A DNA stretch of 64,000 nt from positions 4,712,001 to 4,776,000 of the forward strand of contig OZ241882.1 of NCBI GenBank assembly GCA_965203255.1, written 5' to 3'. The DNA is from JAPOUP01 sp965203255. Lineage in GTDB: Bacteria; Pseudomonadota; Alphaproteobacteria; Rhodobacterales; Rhodobacteraceae. Positions 24,942 to 34,408 of this stretch are shown here, one piece after another. A program made the position numbers and the translations under genes. How positions within the stretch are numbered: position 1 is the stretch's first letter; each line of letters begins with the position of its first letter. The notes under the pieces were generated by a model. That model did no database searches and was not told the DNA's origin. It was given only the letters and a program-made list of their open reading frames with translations.

Positions 24942-25325
24942 TTATGCATCCAGGCCCTGTCTTGGCTTGTAGGACGTGTCCTCGGCGATTCGTGCGGATT
25001 TGCCGCGACGTGAGCGCAGGTAGTACAGCTTGGCACGACGAACCCGACCCCGGCGGACGACGGTGATCGATTCAATGTTGGTCGAGTGCAGTGGAAACAC
25101 CCGTTCCACACCTTCACCAAACGAGATCTTCCGTACAGTGAATGATCCTGAGATCCCACTACCATTCTTGCGGGAGATGCAGACGCCTTCATAGTTCTGC
25201 ACCCGTGTGCGGCTCCCTTCCGTGACCCTATAGCCGACGCGAACTGTATCGCCGGCCTTGAAGTCCGGAACATTCTTGGCGAGTTGAGCAGCCTGCTCAG
25301 CTTCCAACTGTTCAATCAGGTCCAT
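24942..25325 (-). CDS. rplS: 50S ribosomal protein L19
   Basis: 127 aa, MDLIEQLEAEQAAQLAKNVP start. The core FKAGDTVRVGYRVTEGSRTR and FPLHSTNIESITVVRRGRVR, followed by AKLYYLRSRRGKSARI, is diagnostic. It sits 50 bases after trmD in the conserved rpsP-rimM-trmD-rplS order and contacts the 30S interface. Confidence 0.97.
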   Translation of the reverse strand: MDLIEQLEAEQAAQLAKNVPDFKAGDTVRVGYRVTEGSRTRVQNYEGVCISRKNGSGISGSFTVRKISFGEGVERVFPLHSTNIESITVVRRGRVRRAKLYYLRSRRGKSARIAEDTSYKPRQGLDA

Positions 25326-25376
25326 GGACCTGTCTCCTGTTCTGCCTCCGGCAAGACCGGAGAGGTTGATGCCGCC

Positions 25377-26273
25377 TCAGAGCTCTGGGTCTTCTTCCGG
25401 ATCCCTACCGTACTTCACACAGTAAGCCCGCCAGAGTTCAGGCCGTCGTTGCTTGGTTAGCCTTTCGGCCATTGTTTTCCGCCAGCTCTCGACCCGTCCG
25501 TGATGGCCGGAGAGAAGCACCTCCGGTATCCTATGGCCGGCCCAGACTGCTGGACGCGTATACTGAGGATACTCAAGCAACCCGTGTGCGAAACTCTCGT
25601 TCTCGACGGACGCCTGATTCCCGAGCACGTTGGGTATAAGGCGTACCGTGGTGTCAATCAAGGCCTGTGCCGCGATCTCCCCGCCCGTAAGGATGAAATC
25701 ACCTAGCGACACCTCTTCAATCCCGTAGTGATCGATCACTCGTTGATCGATTCCCTCAAATCTACCGCAGATCAGCGTAATTCCACGAGCTTGGCTGAAC
25801 CGGATGGCGTCTTGTTGGGTGAAGGGGGTACCTCGGGGCGAAAGAGCGACTGTTGGCCAATCCTCAGGAGTGTCTGAAACACTGCGCTGGGCATATTCAA
25901 TCGCCGCTCCCACGACGTCGGCCCGAAGCACCATACCAGCGCCGCCGCCGGCAGGCGTCTCGTCTACATTGCGATGTCGTCCCACCCCGAACTCGCGAAG
26001 GTCAATGGCCTCAAGCCTCCAGAGGCCCAGTTCCAGTGCCCTTCCAGTGAGTGAGGCGGCGAGTGCGCCGGGAAAGACATGGGGCAACAGAGTGATGATC
26101 CTTGCGGTCCAACTGTCCGCGAGATCGGGTCCATCTGCCACCAGTTCACGCGGCCGCGGGGTTGCGCGAATGGAACGTCGCCCGTGGGATCTGCAGGAAC
26201 TCGCTGGCGTTCCAGAAGTTTGCTCTCTGGATTCCAGCCGGTCGCCATGAGTTGAAAAATGACGCCGAGGCAT
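25377..26273 (-). CDS. trmD: tRNA (guanine-37-N1)-methyltransferase
   Basis: 298 aa from the ATG at 26273, the only ATG. The knotted SPOUT core begins at WTARIITLLPHVFPGALAAS. SAM-binding loops are ICGRFEGIDQRVIDHYGIEE and VSLGDFILTGGEIAA. Before the core there is a SHGRRSIRATPRPREL segment, an N-terminal extension I associate with Rhodobacterales TrmD, which supports the long start. A GTG at 26141 would remove it. It makes m1G37 in tRNAs reading CNN codons and prevents frameshifting. Confidence 0.93.
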   Translation of the reverse strand: MPRRHFSTHGDRLESREQTSGTPASSCRSHGRRSIRATPRPRELVADGPDLADSWTARIITLLPHVFPGALAASLTGRALELGLWRLEAIDLREFGVGRHRNVDETPAGGGAGMVLRADVVGAAIEYAQRSVSDTPEDWPTVALSPRGTPFTQQDAIRFSQARGITLICGRFEGIDQRVIDHYGIEEVSLGDFILTGGEIAAQALIDTTVRLIPNVLGNQASVENESFAHGLLEYPQYTRPAVWAGHRIPEVLLSGHHGRVESWRKTMAERLTKQRRPELWRAYCVKYGRDPEEDPEL

Positions 26274-26382
26274 CCTTCGTCCTATCCAAATCGGTCCTTT
26301 GTACCCAAGGACGAGCCTGACTTAGTGGCTGCCGAGGGTGATCAGGTCGTCGCTCTCAACATACGCGTTGGAATCACTCACA

Positions 26383-26910
26383 CTATCCCCCGTTTGTCGG
26401 ATTCGGGAAAATTCCGGCAGGAGGATCCACGATAATTCGCCCGGACGCCAGATCAACTGTCGGAACCAACGCTGTCGTGAACGGAAGCAGGGCCGTATCG
26501 GTTGAATTTGCCAATCTGACTTCAAGGAGGTCCCCTGCACCATAATCGACAACTGCCTTTACAGTCCCGAGAATCGCGCCGTCAACATCCTTGACGTCGA
26601 GGCCGATCAGGTCCGATTGGTAGAACTCGTCATCCGTCAGGTCCGATAGCATGTTGCGATCAGCATAGAGCAGCGACCCACGTAGTCGTTCCGCCTGTTC
26701 CCTGGAATGCACTCCTGTAAGCCGCGCCGCGAATCCGCCCTTTATCGGGCGGGTGATCGTGACGTCAATCTTTTGCGCAGTACTGTCACACCACAGAGGG
26801 CTGTAGTCGGCAATTGCCACTGGTTCTACGCAGAAACTCTTTAGCCGCACTTCACCTTGGACGCCGTGTGTACCGGTGATGGCACCAACGCATACACGCT
26901 TTGCGGCCAT
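26383..26910 (-). CDS. rimM: Ribosome maturation factor RimM
   Basis: 175 aa from the ATG at 26910. KRVCVGAITGTHGVQGEVRL is the RimM start motif. The PRC-barrel half begins at YQSDLIGLDVKDVDGAILG and ends GRIIVDPPAGIFPN. It binds S19 and assists assembly of the 30S head. It starts 28 bases after rpsP and ends 110 bases before trmD. Confidence 0.94.
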   Translation of the reverse strand: MAAKRVCVGAITGTHGVQGEVRLKSFCVEPVAIADYSPLWCDSTAQKIDVTITRPIKGGFAARLTGVHSREQAERLRGSLLYADRNMLSDLTDDEFYQSDLIGLDVKDVDGAILGTVKAVVDYGAGDLLEVRLANSTDTALLPFTTALVPTVDLASGRIIVDPPAGIFPNPTNGG

Positions 26911-26938
26911 TTCCGAGGCTCTCGGTCCTACAGTCACA

Positions 26939-27334
26939 TTACGCTGCTGTCTCGCTTTCACCGCCATCATTGCCGGTTACGTTCGCTCCTGCGGCTTCCG
27001 CCACTCGGGCGGCCCGTTCCTCGGCCCGTTCCAACGCTTTCTTGTGCATCTGTCCTTTCTTGGGGTTGTTACGGGCTTTCCTCCCGAAAACTCCGGCAGC
27101 CTCCAACATCCGGCTTATCCTGTCCGTCGGTTGCGCACCTTTGTTGAGCCAGTACTGGATTCTATCCAGATTCATTTTGACTCGGTCCTCGCGGTCCTTT
27201 GGCAGCAGCGGGCTGTAAGTTCCCAACTTTTCGATGAATCTGCCGTCACGGGGCATCCGCGAATCGGCAGCCACTATCGAATAGTGCGGGCGCTTCTTGC
27301 TGCCACGACGTGCGAGTCGGATTTTCATTGCCAT
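26939..27334 (-). CDS. rpsP: 30S ribosomal protein S16
   Basis: 131 aa. MKIRLARRGSKKRPHYSIVA and RMPRDGRFIEKLGTYSPLLP are diagnostic. An in-frame MA precedes the usual MKIRL start (ATG at 27328 is the alternative). The C-terminal 50 residues form an alanine- and lysine-rich tail, as in other alphaproteobacteria. Confidence 0.96.
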   Translation of the reverse strand: MAMKIRLARRGSKKRPHYSIVAADSRMPRDGRFIEKLGTYSPLLPKDREDRVKMNLDRIQYWLNKGAQPTDRISRMLEAAGVFGRKARNNPKKGQMHKKALERAEERAARVAEAAGANVTGNDGGESETAA

Positions 27335-27378
27335 GGTTCGGGTCTCCTTTGGAAGCGTTCCGGACGCCAGGCAGGCGT

Positions 27379-27675
27379 CTACGACTGGAATTTATTGTGG
27401 TGGCGAATGACTTCTTCGATGATGAACGCGAAAAGTCTCTTCGCGAACTCTGGGTCGAGATCCGCTTGGCAGGCCAAGTCCTGAAGCCGCGCGACCTGCT
27501 GTGCCTCCCGCACCGGATCGCTTGGCGGAAGATTGTGATCCGCCTTTAGCTGCCCGACCGCCTGAGTGCGCTTGAACCGCTCCGCCAGTGTATGGACCAG
27601 AATGGCATCCAGCCTGTCGATGCTGGCTCGATGGTCGGAAAGCAGTTCCGCAGCGCGTGTCGCGGCATCGGTCAT
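27379..27675 (-). CDS. Chorismate mutase (AroQ class)
   Basis: 98 aa from the ATG at 27675. The AroQ-type helical fold is shown by LSDHRASIDRLDAILVHTLA, ERFKRTQAVGQLKADHNLPP and DPVREAQQVARLQDLA, including the Arg and Lys that hold chorismate (RASIDRLD, GQLKADH). It converts chorismate to prephenate for Phe and Tyr synthesis. The position between ffh and rpsP is typical of Rhodobacterales. Confidence 0.9.
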   Translation of the reverse strand: MTDAATRAAELLSDHRASIDRLDAILVHTLAERFKRTQAVGQLKADHNLPPSDPVREAQQVARLQDLACQADLDPEFAKRLFAFIIEEVIRHHNKFQS

Positions 27676-27769
27676 GTCAGTCTCACTTTGACAGTCTGGA
27701 TTGAGATTGCCTTCGACGGTCCAGCCGGATCCCGGTACGGCGCCTCCAATGTCATCTTGAAGCCAAACA

Positions 27770-29251
27770 TCAGGTTGAGTTCTTTCCGCGCGGGTCCGAG
27801 AGACCGCGAAGTCCTTGCTCTCCAAGACCCGATAGATTTGTCATCAGCCTATCCTTGGCAAAAGGCGGCACCCCTGGGGTAGGAGGCAACTTGCCGACAC
27901 CGCCGCCAAACAGTTCCGCCGCGATCTGCTGCATTCCGCCCCTTCCCTGCTTTCCCAGACGCTTCATTCTGGTGCTCATTTCGCGATGCATCTTCAGAAG
28001 CCGGTTCAGGTCGCTGACTTCCAGCCCAGAACCAGCGGCGATACGTTTCTTGCGACTCGCCTGCAGGATCTGCGGATTTGCGCGCTCCGCTTTGGTCATT
28101 GACTGAATGAGCGCTATCTGGCTTCGTAGCATCGCGTCGTCGAGGCCAGCCCGGGACGTCACGGCTTTCATTTTGCCCATTCCTGGCAGCATGTCCATGA
28201 TGCCTTCCATCCCGCCCATTGTCAGAGTCTGCTCGAATTGCATTCGGAGGTCGTTCATGTTGAACCGACCCTTCTGAAAGCGCCGGAACATGCGCTCGGA
28301 CTTTTCCTTTTCAAAGGTGGCCTGGGCCTTCTCGACCAGCGACACAATGTCGCCCATGCCAAGTATCCGCCCCGCGATTCGTTCGGGGTGGAATTCTTCC
28401 AGTGCGTCCAGTTTCTCACCGACGCCCACCATCTTTATGGGCTTGCCCGTCACTGCGCGCATCGAGAGCGCAGCCCCACCGCGACCATCGCCGTCCATTC
28501 TGGTCAATACAATTCCGGTTACGCCAATGTCGCGGTCAAAGTTCCCGGCGACGTTCACGGCGTCCTGACCGGTCAAGCCATCCACAACCAATAGGGTTTC
28601 GCGGGGATTGGCGATGTCGCGGATCTCGGCAGCCTGCCGAATCAATTCCTGATCAATGTGCAGTCGACCGGCGGTATCGAGCATGTAGACATCATAGCCA
28701 CCGAGCGTCGCTTGTTTCCTGGCTCTGTGCGCAATCTCCTGTGCGGTCTGACCGGGCAGGATGGGCAGGGTGTCCACTCCGGCCTGACGACCAAGAATCT
28801 CCAACTGTTCCATTGCAGCAGGGCGATTGGTATCAAGGGATGCGACCAGAACGCGCTTGCCGTTCATATCCTTTAGACGCTTGGCGAGCTTGGCGGTGGT
28901 GGTTGTCTTTCCGGAACCCTGAAGACCAACCATGAGAATTGGGGCAGGGGGATTGTCGATCTTCAGCTGGCCAGTGTCGCCGTCCTCGCCCGCCAGTACA
29001 TTGATCAATTCGTCGTGGACGATCTTGATGACTTGCTGGCCTGGGGTTACCGACCTTGTGACCGCCTGTCCTGTGGCCTTCTTCTGTACAGTCCGTATGA
29101 AGTTGCGGGTCACAGGCAGCGCGACATCAGCTTCCAGAAGTGCGATGCGCACCTCATGAAGCGCAGCCTTGACGTCGTTTTCGGAGAGCGCACCCTGTCT
29201 GGTCAGCCGTTCGAATACGGTGGAGAGGCGCTCGGAGAGATTCTCAAACAT
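27770..29251 (-). CDS. ffh: Signal recognition particle protein Ffh (SRP54)
   Basis: 493 aa. N and G domains: LQGSGKTTTTAKLAKRLKD (G1, about residue 110), DTAGRLHIDQELI (G3), TRMDGDGRGGAALS (G4/G5 area). The methionine-rich M domain is at 330-460 (GMEGIMDMLPGMGKMKAV, MHREMSTRMKRLGKQGRGGM), binding signal peptides and 4.5S RNA. It is the first gene of the ribosomal cluster on the minus strand. Confidence 0.97.
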   Translation of the reverse strand: MFENLSERLSTVFERLTRQGALSENDVKAALHEVRIALLEADVALPVTRNFIRTVQKKATGQAVTRSVTPGQQVIKIVHDELINVLAGEDGDTGQLKIDNPPAPILMVGLQGSGKTTTTAKLAKRLKDMNGKRVLVASLDTNRPAAMEQLEILGRQAGVDTLPILPGQTAQEIAHRARKQATLGGYDVYMLDTAGRLHIDQELIRQAAEIRDIANPRETLLVVDGLTGQDAVNVAGNFDRDIGVTGIVLTRMDGDGRGGAALSMRAVTGKPIKMVGVGEKLDALEEFHPERIAGRILGMGDIVSLVEKAQATFEKEKSERMFRRFQKGRFNMNDLRMQFEQTLTMGGMEGIMDMLPGMGKMKAVTSRAGLDDAMLRSQIALIQSMTKAERANPQILQASRKKRIAAGSGLEVSDLNRLLKMHREMSTRMKRLGKQGRGGMQQIAAELFGGGVGKLPPTPGVPPFAKDRLMTNLSGLGEQGLRGLSDPRGKNST

Positions 29252-29885
29252 TCCTTGCCTGCCTTCCTAGTTCTTTCCATGGGCGCACATAGCTGTGCCT
29301 GGCAACTTGGGCAGGTGCCGCGATCAGCACCCTGAGAGAGATATGCAGTCGCCCCCATGGGCGCAACGCGCTGATGGGGGGCGATCCCGAGACCAGCCCG
29401 GGACCGGAAGACCAGTGCTTCCGGAATGCGGGCAGCTTTATGATTGCAATTGACAGGTGTCAAGCCTTACGAAAGGCAGAACGGTCGGCTCCTGGACACA
29501 ACACATCCGAACCTCGGACTGGACGTGGGGTATTTTCTTTGAAAAGCAACCCTTATGGATCCCGGAGCGCACGCAATCTTCCAGGTTTGCCGCCGACGAA
29601 GTTCTGCCTTGAACCTCGCTTGGCCGTGCGCCTGAAGAAAGATCGCCTCACCGGAAACCTGACAAATTCTGGTTTCGACTCGAAGCTGCATACACCACCC
29701 TATCGCTCGCGGAAGATGTCATCGCCATTTCAGGGGTCGACAGCAGGATCCTTGGCGGCGGCAGTGTATGTCAGCGGTTTTCCCACAGCGATGGTCTGGC
29801 AATTCGGCGCGGATGACCGCGGCCGTGAATGCGACGGGACCGAATGCTAGGAACGGACCGCAGGTTCGGCAGCGCAGGGACTGGC
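29252..29885. other. Intergenic ffh-DMT transporter region (630 bases)
   Basis: It holds the ffh promoter and the leader of the DMT gene. No 4.5S RNA core (GGAAGGAAGCAG-like) or tRNA was found. Short frames on both strands match nothing known. Confidence 0.4.
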
Positions 29886-30815
29886 ATGGCTGACAATGGA
29901 TGTCCCGACCCTTTCCTTTTTGGAAAGGCTCTTACCAGCAAGACCCGCGGGCATCTTGCAATGCTGGCATTTTCGGCGCTTGTCGCCGGGTCATTCAGCC
30001 TTGGCGGAATGATCGCCAACGAAATTTCACCACCTGCGTTGAACGCGGTTCGCTTCCTGCTCGCTTCGGTAATTCTGGGAGCGTTGGTCTATATTACAGG
30101 CGGCATTCCGAAATTGGCGCTGCGGGCTCCTTGGCGCTATTTTCTGCTGGGCGGTTTGTCTGTCGTTTATTTCGTGCTGATGTTTGAAGGCCTTAAATCG
30201 GCACCTCCCGTGTCGACGGCGGCGGTTTTCACGCTGGTGCCATTGATGGCCGCTGGCTTTGGTTGGCTGCTCCTGAGGCAGATTACGACGCGGCGGATGG
30301 CGCTGGCGCTGGCGGTCGGGGGATTCGGTGCGTTGTGGGTGATTTTCCGCGCTGACCTGCAGGCAGCCCTGAGCTTTGATGTTGGACGAGGGGAGGCGGT
30401 CTACTTCGTTGGCTGCGTGTCGCATGCTCTCCTCGCCCCCATGCTGAAGGTGGTGAATCGAGGGGAGGAGTCGCTCGTCTTCCTGTTCCTGTTCACCTGC
30501 GCCGGTTTGGTGCTGCTGACGGTCTGGGGCTGGGGAAGTCTACTGGCCACGGATTGGGTCGCACTGTCCTGGCAGGTCTGGACAACAATTCTATACCTCG
30601 CTGTCTTTGCCACGGCAGGGAGTTTCTTCATGCTTCAATACGCCACACGCGTACTTCCAGCGGCCAAGGTCATGGCATATACTTACCTGACGCCTACTTG
30701 GGTGACATGCTGGGAGCTTGCGTTGGGCCACGGCGCACCGTCGTCATTGGTGCTGGTTGGCATTGCACTGACAGTTGTTGCACTCGCTCTGCTGCTAAAG
30801 GATGAAACCTCCTGA
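29886..30815 (+). CDS. DMT-superfamily (EamA) transporter
   Basis: 309 aa from the ATG at 29886. Ten hydrophobic helices in two EamA repeats: repeat 1 starts LAMLAFSALVAGSFSLGGMI with PPALNAVRFLLASVILG, repeat 2 is around GRGEAVYFVGCVSHALLAP and ends GHGAPSSLVLVGIALTVVAL. It probably exports amino acids or metabolites; the substrate is unknown. It stands alone between ffh and the arsR-type regulator. Confidence 0.85.
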   Translation: MADNGCPDPFLFGKALTSKTRGHLAMLAFSALVAGSFSLGGMIANEISPPALNAVRFLLASVILGALVYITGGIPKLALRAPWRYFLLGGLSVVYFVLMFEGLKSAPPVSTAAVFTLVPLMAAGFGWLLLRQITTRRMALALAVGGFGALWVIFRADLQAALSFDVGRGEAVYFVGCVSHALLAPMLKVVNRGEESLVFLFLFTCAGLVLLTVWGWGSLLATDWVALSWQVWTTILYLAVFATAGSFFMLQYATRVLPAAKVMAYTYLTPTWVTCWELALGHGAPSSLVLVGIALTVVALALLLKDETS

Positions 30816-30950
30816 ACGGTAAGCGCTTCCATGGCGATGAACGTTCTCTCGACACCACAGATATCCGATCTATTGGAGTTTCCGCCGTAGATGTCCTTCA
30901 GCAAGATATAGGACGGCGTCCAATATCGTTGGATGGAGCCCGATTGGATT

Positions 30951-31307
30951 TCAGCTACGGTCCTGATGGTCTTGGTCGGTGTTCTGGAACTCGGTCTCAA
31001 GGAAGGCTTCGAACGCATCCAGATTGACTGGTTCGAAAAGACCAAATCCCTGCATCCAGATGAAGGCGTCATGCAGGGCGCCCGGCTCCAGACGACACCA
31101 CTTGATTCGGCCGCGCCTTTCCTGTGTGACAAGACCGGCGCGGGTCAGAATCGACAGATGCTTGCTGACCGCGGCAAGAGACATTCTGAAGGGTTCGGCA
31201 ACATCGGTGACCGCCATATCGTCCTCGAGAAGCATACGCAGGATCTGGCGGCGGGTCGGGTTGGCCAGTGCCGCGAAAACGGCGTTTAGCGGATTGGTGT
31301 TCGTCAA
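30951..31307 (-). CDS. ArsR-family transcriptional regulator
   Basis: 118 aa. Winged helix: VFAALANPTRRQILRMLLED (first helix), DVAEPFRMSLAAVSKHLSIL (recognition helix), AGLVTQERRGRIKWCRLEPG (wing). No ELCVC-type metal motif is present, so it is a non-metal ArsR. The C-terminus is acidic. It is divergent from the atp operon promoter region. Confidence 0.88.
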   Translation of the reverse strand: MTNTNPLNAVFAALANPTRRQILRMLLEDDMAVTDVAEPFRMSLAAVSKHLSILTRAGLVTQERRGRIKWCRLEPGALHDAFIWMQGFGLFEPVNLDAFEAFLETEFQNTDQDHQDRS

Positions 31308-31473
31308 CGGTCAGACCCAACTACAGTGCAGCCAATGCTATCGTTGGCTGGCAGGCACTGCGAAAAGAGTCAACCGTTCGGTTGAATGAGACAATTCAGC
31401 GCTGGTTGGGTGAAATTCGGCAATTGGAAATAAATTCAAATAAAAACAATATATTGAGGAAAAGTTGGCATCA

Positions 31474-31502
31474 TTGACACTTTGCCCGACTGTTTCTATG
31501 TA
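31474..31502 (+). promoter_or_regulatory. Sigma-70 promoter of the atp (F0) operon
   Basis: TTGACA at 31474-31479, exactly 17 bases, then TATGTA at 31497-31502: a near-consensus promoter that starts about 27 bases before the atpI ATG. The upstream 60 bases are A/T-rich (AAATAAATTCAAATAAAAAC), resembling an UP element. Confidence 0.7.
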
Positions 31503-31528
31503 TCGCTCCCGAGATTGAGGTGGCATTG

Positions 31529-31873
31529 ATGGCTGAGCCGGCGGACAAAGCGCGGCTGGAGCGTCTGGGAAAGCGGATCGATACCCTCCGGTCCGCACGC
31601 CAATCGAAGCGGCCCGCAATCGAAGACCATCATTCGCAGGCGCAGCTGGCTTGGAGAATGGTGATCGAGCTGGTGGCGGGAATCGTCATTGGTTTTGGCA
31701 TGGGATATGGGCTCGACAGCCTCTTGGGCACGATGCCTGTGTTTCTGGTCGTGATGACATTGCTGGGCTTTGTCGCTGGTGTGCGGACGATGCTTCGCTC
31801 AGCGGAGGAGGTCCAGAGGGAAATGGCGGGGCGGAATCCGCCCAGGGATGGGGAAGACGATCGTGGCGAATGA
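31529..31873 (+). CDS. atpI: ATP synthase protein I
   Basis: 114 aa from the ATG at 31529 (GAGG 8 bases before; a GTG at 31520 is in frame). Two membrane helices, MVIELVAGIVIGFGMGYGLD and VFLVVMTLLGFVAGVRTML, match AtpI, thought to help assemble the c-ring or handle magnesium. It is the first gene of the F0 operon; its end overlaps the GTG of atpB. Confidence 0.85.
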   Translation: MAEPADKARLERLGKRIDTLRSARQSKRPAIEDHHSQAQLAWRMVIELVAGIVIGFGMGYGLDSLLGTMPVFLVVMTLLGFVAGVRTMLRSAEEVQREMAGRNPPRDGEDDRGE

Positions 31874-32618
31874 GGCGCAGGCCGAAGGGACCGGACTGGT
31901 CTTTCATCCGATGGACCAGTTCATCGTGAAGCCGCTGTTCGGCGAAGGGCCCGTTCATTGGTATACGCCTACAAATGTTACCTTATGGATGTTTCTCGCG
32001 ATTGTCGTCATTGCGATCCTGCTGGTGGTGGGAACACGAGGTCGCGCCGTCGTGCCAAGCAGGTCCCAGTCAGTCGCCGAACTCGCTTACGGTTTTGTCT
32101 ACAGGATGGTCGAGGATGTGGCAGGCAAGGATGGGCTCAGGTTCTTCCCATACATCATGACGCTTTTCATGTTCATCGTCTGCTCCAATTTCCTGGGGCT
32201 TCTGCCGATGTCCTTCACCACAACATCGCACATCGCGGTGACGGGGATAATGGCTGCGGCGGTTTTTCTGGGCGTGACCATTCTGGGCTTCGTGCTTCAT
32301 GGAGTTTCGTTTCTGAAGCTCTTCTGGATCAGTGCCGCGCCGCTTGCGCTTCGACCGATTCTGGCGGTGATTGAGATCATCAGCTATTTCGTGCGTCCAG
32401 TCAGCCATAGTATCCGTCTCGCCGGCAACATGATGGCTGGCCATGCAGTGATAAAGGTGTTTGCCGCATTCGCTGCCATAGCGGTGATCTCACCCCTTTC
32501 GATACTTGCGATTACGGCAATCTATGCTTTGGAGACGCTGGTGTCGTTTATCCAGGCATATGTTTTTGCCATCCTGACCTGCGTGTACCTTAGGGATGCG
32601 CTGCATCCGCACCACTGA
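31863..32618 (+). CDS. atpB: ATP synthase F0 subunit a
   Basis: 251 aa from a GTG at 31863 (VANEAQAEGTGLVFHPMDQF is the usual Rhodobacterales start). The essential arginine lies in HSIRLAGNMMAGHAVIK, next to the c-ring; late helices are LSILAITAIYALETLVSFIQ. It provides the two proton half-channels. Confidence 0.95.
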   Translation: MANEAQAEGTGLVFHPMDQFIVKPLFGEGPVHWYTPTNVTLWMFLAIVVIAILLVVGTRGRAVVPSRSQSVAELAYGFVYRMVEDVAGKDGLRFFPYIMTLFMFIVCSNFLGLLPMSFTTTSHIAVTGIMAAAVFLGVTILGFVLHGVSFLKLFWISAAPLALRPILAVIEIISYFVRPVSHSIRLAGNMMAGHAVIKVFAAFAAIAVISPLSILAITAIYALETLVSFIQAYVFAILTCVYLRDALHPHH

Positions 32619-32675
32619 AGTTCCGGCGGGTTTCCGCCTGAGAATCCATAGCATTCCATATCAAGGAGAAGGACC

Positions 32676-32912
32676 ATGGAAGAAGCAATCGTTACCGGTC
32701 TCGCCTATGCGGGCGCTGGCCTTGCCTGCACCGGCATGGGGGGCGCTGCTGTCGGCGTGGGTCATGTTGTCGGCAACTATCTGTCCGGTGCGCTGCGCAA
32801 TCCTTCGGCCGCCGCGGGACAGACAGCGACGATGTTCATCGGCATCGCATTTGCGGAAGCACTTGGAATCTTCTCGTTCCTCGTGGCTCTGCTGTTGATG
32901 TTTGCCGTTTAG
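32676..32912 (+). CDS. atpE: ATP synthase F0 subunit c
   Basis: 78 aa, two helices. The glycine-rich first helix is AGAGLACTGMGGAAVGVGHV, the polar loop is GALRNPSAA, and the proton-carrying Glu lies in GIAFAEALGIFSF. AAGGAGAAGG precedes the ATG. It forms the rotor ring. Confidence 0.97.
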   Translation: MEEAIVTGLAYAGAGLACTGMGGAAVGVGHVVGNYLSGALRNPSAAAGQTATMFIGIAFAEALGIFSFLVALLLMFAV

Positions 32913-32990
32913 GCCACCCGCCAGTTCCTTGCCCGGCCGGGTGCGCTGATTTCGGCGCTTCCGGCTTGACCACGGAATCCGGAGGACGAC

Positions 32991-33518
32991 ATGGCAACAG
33001 AAACCGTCAGCAGTGGTGCGGTCGAGGCCGCTGGAATGCCTCAGCTGGAATTTTCCACTTTCCCCAACCAGATCTTCTGGTTGGTGGTTACATTGGTGAT
33101 TGTCTACCTGATCCTCAGCCGGATCGCATTGCCACGGATCGCATCGGTTCTCGCTGAGCGACGTGGGTTGATCACGGGCGATCTGGCGGCAGCCGAAGAT
33201 CTGAAACGCAAGGCCGAAGACGCTGAAGCGGCCTACAATCGCGCACTGGCTGATGCCCGAGCGGAGGCTGCGCGTATCGTGGCCGACGCCAAGGCCGAGA
33301 TACAGGCGGATCTTGATGCCGCGATGAAGACTGCGGACGACGAGATCGCCAAGAGGGTTGCGGCGTCCGAAGCGGTGATTGCCGAGATCCGTGCGAACGC
33401 ATTCGAAAGCGTGGAAGCGGTCGCACGGTCGGTAGCTGTGGAGATCGTTGAGGTTATGGGTGCAAAGCCTGATGAGCAGTCGATAAACAGCGCGGTTTCC
33501 GCGCAGATGGGAGGGTGA
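32991..33518 (+). CDS. atpX: ATP synthase F0 subunit b'
   Basis: 175 aa. One N-terminal helix (FPNQIFWLVVTLVIVYLILS) then a long alanine- and glutamate-rich helix typical of the peripheral stalk. It is the diverged b' form found with a separate b gene in photosynthetic and many alphaproteobacteria. It starts after GGAGG and overlaps the start of atpF by a few bases. Confidence 0.93.
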   Translation: MATETVSSGAVEAAGMPQLEFSTFPNQIFWLVVTLVIVYLILSRIALPRIASVLAERRGLITGDLAAAEDLKRKAEDAEAAYNRALADARAEAARIVADAKAEIQADLDAAMKTADDEIAKRVAASEAVIAEIRANAFESVEAVARSVAVEIVEVMGAKPDEQSINSAVSAQMGG

Positions 33519-33523
33519 CGGCG

Positions 33524-34075
33524 ATGAGAATTCTGGCGATCCTGCTGGTTTCCGCAACGCCCGGCTTTGCGGCGTCGGGACCGTTCTTTTCGCTTGCCAA
33601 CACCAATTTCATAGTGCTGCTCGCGTTCCTCCTCTTTGTTGGTGTTCTCGTCTATCTCAAGGTACCGCGACTTCTCGCAGGGCTCCTTGACAAACGTGCG
33701 GAGGGCATCCGGGCTGAGTTGGAAGAGGCGAAGGCGCTACGGGAGGAGGCGCAGACCGTACTCGCCGGTTTTGAGAGAAAACAGCTTGAGGTTCAGGAGC
33801 ATTCCGAGCGAATCGTCGAGCGGGCAAAGGAAGAGGCCCGGACTGCGGCGGCAAAGGCCAAGGAGGATCTCAAGGTCTCCGTGGCCCGCCGCATTGCTGC
33901 TGCTGAGGAACAGATCTCCAGTGTGCGGGCCAAGGTCGAGAAGGAAGTTCGTGACGAGGCGATACGGGTCGCGGTTGCGGCTGCGAGAAAGGTTATCGCA
34001 AGCAATCTGACGCCTGAGGCTCGTGGCAGGCTGATCGATGAGGCGATTGTGACTGTCGAGACAAGGCTTCATTGA
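33524..34075 (+). CDS. atpF: ATP synthase F0 subunit b
   Basis: 183 aa from the ATG at 33524 (GTG at 33515 possible). A signal-like N-terminus, MRILAILLVSATPGFAASG, precedes the anchor helix NFIVLLAFLLFVGVLVYLKV; then comes the stalk helix. It pairs with b' to form the peripheral stalk holding F1. The F1 genes are not in the window. Confidence 0.93.
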   Translation: MRILAILLVSATPGFAASGPFFSLANTNFIVLLAFLLFVGVLVYLKVPRLLAGLLDKRAEGIRAELEEAKALREEAQTVLAGFERKQLEVQEHSERIVERAKEEARTAAAKAKEDLKVSVARRIAAAEEQISSVRAKVEKEVRDEAIRVAVAAARKVIASNLTPEARGRLIDEAIVTVETRLH

Positions 34076-34408
34076 CCGCCTGATTGACTCCCGCGGCGCG
34101 TAGGATGAACAGATCACGACGGAGAGTTCCGAGACTCCGGGACCTTGACGGGTGGTTGAATCAGGTATGCTTGGTTCGTATGTGCGACCTGCTTGGATCT
34201 GCGACTCCGTACTTCCCGATTTACACGTCGCTGTAGGCATGCTCGACAGTTTGAATGGCCCGACCATGTAGGCCCGGCCGATTTGATCTAGCGTGGCCGA
34301 CCCAGCAACCGATCATGGAACAGCGCCAGCGGCTGCTGTCAGATGGCACTGACTTGTAATCCGACAGCAGCCGCCAGACAAAGCGTGCTCCAAGTCCGGC
34401 AGGAAGCG
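34076..34408. other. Intergenic after atpF
   Basis: 330 bases between the atp operon end and the accessory gene pair. It holds a strong hairpin at 34329-34374 and no recognised gene. It marks the junction between core and accessory DNA. Confidence 0.45.
34329..34374. terminator. 12-bp perfect inverted repeat between convergent atpF and accessory operon
   Basis: GCGGCTGCTGTC (34329-34340) and GACAGCAGCCGC (34363-34374) with a 22-base spacer. It lies between convergent transcripts, so a bidirectional terminator-like or 3'-end-stabilising hairpin is plausible, although no T-run follows on either strand. Confidence 0.45.

Noticed and set aside
29252..29885. 4.5S RNA gene next to ffh
   Set aside because: The conserved tetraloop and GGAAGGAAGCAG-type core were not found.
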